In this document: piece after piece, positions 6,645 through 8,365 of the stretch | How positions within the stretch are numbered: the first letter of the stretch is position 1 | Layout: each line of letters begins with the position of its first letter | NCBI GenBank assembly: GCA_021777365.1 | Contig: JAJYDP010000185.1 | Span: 1 to 8,365 of the forward strand | Direction of reading: 5' to 3' | DNA from: Chloroflexota bacterium | GTDB taxonomy: Bacteria; Chloroflexota; Limnocylindria; Limnocylindrales; CSP1-4 | Length of the DNA: 8,365 nucleotides | Program-made: the position numbers and the translations under genes | Notes under the pieces: generated by a model | What the model was told of the DNA's origin: nothing | Seen by the model: only the letters and a program-made list of their open reading frames with translations | Databases searched by the model: none

Positions 6645-6656
6645 GAAACCGGTTTC
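6645..6656. promoter_or_regulatory. Operator-like site C (GAAACCGGTTTC), probable autoregulation site
   Basis: A perfect 12-base palindrome with a central CG, the most symmetric of the three related sites. It ends 53 bases before the GTG chosen as the repressor start and 15 bases before a TTGCCA box. This position suits repression of the repressor's own gene. It argues against the longer reading frame from 6614, which would put the operator inside codons. Confidence 0.65.
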
Positions 6657-6671
6657 GCAGCACAACCCTCG

Positions 6672-6700
6672 TTGCCACGATCCCGGCTCGATGGGATACG
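6672..6700 (+). promoter_or_regulatory. Weak candidate promoter of the repressor gene
   Basis: TTGCCA (6672-6677) and GATACG (6695-6700) are 17 bases apart. Transcription from here would begin at about 6707-6710, at or next to the GTG start, giving a leaderless mRNA. That would explain the lack of a ribosome site before the GTG, and leaderless messages are common in actinobacteria. The -10 box matches the consensus at only three positions, so this is tentative. Confidence 0.35.
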
Positions 6701-6709
6701 CTCCGGCGC

Positions 6710-7744
6710 GTGCACTCAATTTACGACCTCGCGCAACGGGCAGGGGTGGCGCCGTCCACGGTGTCCAAGGCGCTTCGGGACGACCCCCGGATCAGCAAGG
6801 CCACGCGGGCTCGCATCAAGGCCCTGGCCGCGGAGGTCGGCTTCACGCCCAACTCGGCGGCCCAGAGCCTGACGACCCGACGCACGATGACCCTCGGGCT
6901 GGTCGTCCGGGACTACGCCGACCCGTACAACGGGCTGCTCATGCGGGGCATCGAGTCGGCGGCGCTCCGCGAGGGCTACCAGCTGCTCGTCACCAGCACC
7001 CACGAGGCCGAGCTCCACGAGATCGACATCGCCCGCTCGTTCCGGCAGCGGCGCGTCGACGGGATGATCATCGTCGCGTCGCACGCGGACGAGCACCAGG
7101 CGAACCTGGACCCCGGCGTCCCGGTGGTGTTCATCGCCGATCACGAGGAGCTCCTCCCCGACCGGCCCGACGTCGGCCTCGTCACCTTCGACGAGGTCGC
7201 GGCCGCGAGCACGATCACCGGGCACCTGATCGGCCTGGGGCACCGGCGGATCGGGTACGTCGGGATCGGGCGCGCCCGCCAGTCGAACCGCAACCGGCAG
7301 GCCGGCTACGAGGCCGCCCTGCGGTCCGCCGGGATCGAGCCCGACCGCCGCCTGAGCGCGACCAGCGGGCGGCGCGATTCGGCGGAGGGCGGGGCGGAGG
7401 GGGTGGAGCTGCTGCTCCCCGCCCGTCCCACGGCGCTCTTCTTCTACAACGACATGGCCGCCCTGGGCGGCCTGCGGGCGCTCGCCGACCGGGGCGTCCG
7501 CGTGCCCGAGGAGGTCAGCGTGGCCGGCTTCGACGACATCGAGGTCGCCGCGCTGGTCACGCCGCCCCTGACCACGATGTCCCAGCCCCGGCTGGAGATG
7601 GGCCGGATGGCCACGGAGCAGCTGCTGGCCATGCTGCACGGGGCCGCCGGGGGGGAGCGCCTGATGACGGCGTGCACGCTCGTCGTCCGGCGATCGACTG
7701 GGCCCGCTCCTGCGGGTCGACCGGAGGGCGCACAGACCCGGTGA
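6710..7744 (+). CDS. LacI-family transcriptional repressor
   Basis: A 344-residue DNA-binding regulator. The helix-turn-helix begins at residue 3 (SIYDLAQRAGVAPSTVSKAL). The hinge helix PNSAAQSL (47-54) ends in Leu54, the residue that in this family wedges into the central CG of the operator. The rest is a periplasmic-binding-protein-like effector domain, with LGLVV at its start and the typical LFFYNDMAALGGLRAL and VSVAGFDDIEVA segments near the end. It would bind a sugar-like inducer, probably the transported compound or a metabolite. GTG at 6710 puts the helix-turn-helix at the usual distance from the N-terminus. An ATG at 6614 with GGGAG six bases before it is an alternative, but the 32 added codons are poor in G/C-ending codons and cover operator C. 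Divergent from the transport genes, which it probably controls. Confidence 0.93.
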   Translation: MHSIYDLAQRAGVAPSTVSKALRDDPRISKATRARIKALAAEVGFTPNSAAQSLTTRRTMTLGLVVRDYADPYNGLLMRGIESAALREGYQLLVTSTHEAELHEIDIARSFRQRRVDGMIIVASHADEHQANLDPGVPVVFIADHEELLPDRPDVGLVTFDEVAAASTITGHLIGLGHRRIGYVGIGRARQSNRNRQAGYEAALRSAGIEPDRRLSATSGRRDSAEGGAEGVELLLPARPTALFFYNDMAALGGLRALADRGVRVPEEVSVAGFDDIEVAALVTPPLTTMSQPRLEMGRMATEQLLAMLHGAAGGERLMTACTLVVRRSTGPAPAGRPEGAQTR

Positions 7745-7799
7745 CCTCCGCCGGGCCCGGCTGACCGGCCCGAGCTCGGCGTCCGGGGCCCAGCGCCGC

Positions 7800-7822
7800 C
7801 CGCGGGGGCCCGCCGCCCGCGG
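7800..7822. terminator. Possible bidirectional stem between convergent genes
   Basis: The 79-base gap between the repressor stop and the ACT-protein stop holds CCGCGGG (7800-7806) and CCCGCGG (7816-7822), a seven-pair stem with a nine-base loop. It is preceded by the palindromes CCGGGCCCGG (7751-7760) and CCGAGCTCGG (7770-7779). A 12-base direct repeat, CGCCGCCCGCGG, occurs at 7794 and 7811. No T-run follows on either strand, so termination here is plausible from position rather than proven by motif. Confidence 0.35.
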
Positions 7823-7823
7823 T

Positions 7824-8363
7824 TCAGCGCCCGGCGCCGAGGGCCTCGACCAGCCGGACCTCCACCATCAGGTCGCCCGCCAGCCGCTCCAGGCCCGCGC
7901 GGACCGCGCTCACGTCCACCGTCTCGGGGATGATCACGCGGACCTGGGCGTGGAACATGCGGTCCCCGGAGTGCGCCGCGGCCGGCCGGTCGGTGGACAG
8001 CTCCTCGACGTTGATCCGGTACGCCGCGAGCAGGGTCGAGATCTCGTGGACCAGCCCGGGCCGGTCCAGCCCCAGCAGGTCGATCTCCATCGCGTGCTGC
8101 CGGGCCGCCTCGACCGGCACGCTGCGCTCGACCACGACCTTGAGGCCGCTGACCTCGAGCCGGTCGAACGCCGCCTCGAGCGCCGCCGCCCGCTCGTCGG
8201 GGACCTCCACCAGGAGCACCCCGGCGAACTTGCCGGCGAGGTGCGCCATGCGGCTCTCGAGCCAGTTGCCGCCGTTGGCGGCGACGACCTCCGACACGGA
8301 GTCGACGATGCCTGGATGGTCCGGGCCGATGAGCGTGAGCACGAGGTCGATCATGGGCGGCAT
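7824..8363 (-). CDS. Tandem ACT-domain protein, GcvR-like
   Basis: A protein of 179 residues (176 if the second ATG, at 8354, is used) made of two ACT domains, at about 6-80 and 92-172. Each opens with the same kind of motif, LIGPDHPGIV and LLGLDRPGLV, the typical strand-loop-helix for binding amino acids or similar small ligands. This architecture matches the glycine cleavage repressor family (GcvR), which acts by protein contact and has no DNA-binding domain. In actinobacteria the role of such proteins is largely unassigned, so I give no symbol. Only two bases precede the first ATG in the window, so the ribosome site cannot be seen and a slightly longer N-terminus cannot be excluded. It converges on the repressor gene, and nothing ties it to the sugar cluster. 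Confidence 0.85.
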   Translation of the reverse strand: MPPMIDLVLTLIGPDHPGIVDSVSEVVAANGGNWLESRMAHLAGKFAGVLLVEVPDERAAALEAAFDRLEVSGLKVVVERSVPVEAARQHAMEIDLLGLDRPGLVHEISTLLAAYRINVEELSTDRPAAAHSGDRMFHAQVRVIIPETVDVSAVRAGLERLAGDLMVEVRLVEALGAGR

Positions 8364-8365
8364 CG

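Larger units (their letters stand above)
6150..6709. other. Divergent regulatory region between transporter and repressor genes
   Basis: These 560 bases between two divergently read genes contain no credible protein gene. Short frames across them have atypical codons and no family likeness. The region is visibly less GC-rich than the genes in places (around 6363-6373 and 6530-6572). It holds two copies of the operator-like sequence (6414 and 6645) and an inverted repeat at 6387-6401. It also holds an isolated perfect Shine-Dalgarno match, AAGGAGGTGA, on the minus strand at 6297-6288. I could not identify a convincing -35/-10 pair for the transporter operon. Weak -10-like strings such as CACAAT (6372-6367, minus strand) lack a partner. 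Confidence 0.7.

Noticed and set aside
6716..7639. A 307-codon frame on the minus strand opposite the LacI gene
   Set aside because: Composition is typical of a shadow frame, and the plus strand encodes clear helix-turn-helix and effector-domain motifs.

Overview
The DNA is very GC-rich (roughly 70% by eye) and its codons almost always end in G or C. It encodes a lipoprotein-type transporter binding protein and a gene layout typical of high-GC Gram-positive bacteria. I read it as chromosomal DNA from an actinomycetote; a finer placement is not supported. I saw no transposase, phage gene, tRNA, rRNA or CRISPR array.

Layout: six genes on the minus strand read leftward from about 6149 to the left edge and look like one catabolic cluster. 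In order of transcription they are a CUT2-type (ribose/fructose-like) sugar-binding lipoprotein (6149-5082), its permease (4984-3911), a single-domain ATPase (3914-3015), a zinc-dependent medium-chain dehydrogenase (2899-1739), a Gfo/Idh/MocA oxidoreductase (1604-375), and a corrinoid (B12)-binding methyl-carrier protein cut off by the window edge (375-1). Diverging from them is a LacI-family repressor on the plus strand (6710-7744). Converging on the repressor is a two-ACT-domain, GcvR-like protein on the minus strand (8363-7824), probably unrelated to the cluster.

Regulation: the ten-base sequence AACCGGTTTC (GAAACCGGTT on the other strand) occurs exactly three times, each time between genes: at 1709-1718, 6414-6423 and 6647-6656. 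The first copy lies in the 17-base spacer of a plausible promoter for the Gfo/Idh gene. The other two lie in the 560-base divergent region between repressor and transporter. The central CG fits a LacI-family operator, so the repressor probably controls itself and both parts of the cluster.

How the genes may work together: the transporter would import a polyol or sugar-like compound, and two dehydrogenases would oxidise it. A corrinoid protein at the end of such an operon, coupled to the preceding gene by a TGATG overlap, is the unusual part. It suggests that a methyl group is removed from the substrate or a product, for example an O-methylated inositol or sugar. That is inference: the methyltransferase it would need is not in this window and would have to lie beyond the left edge.
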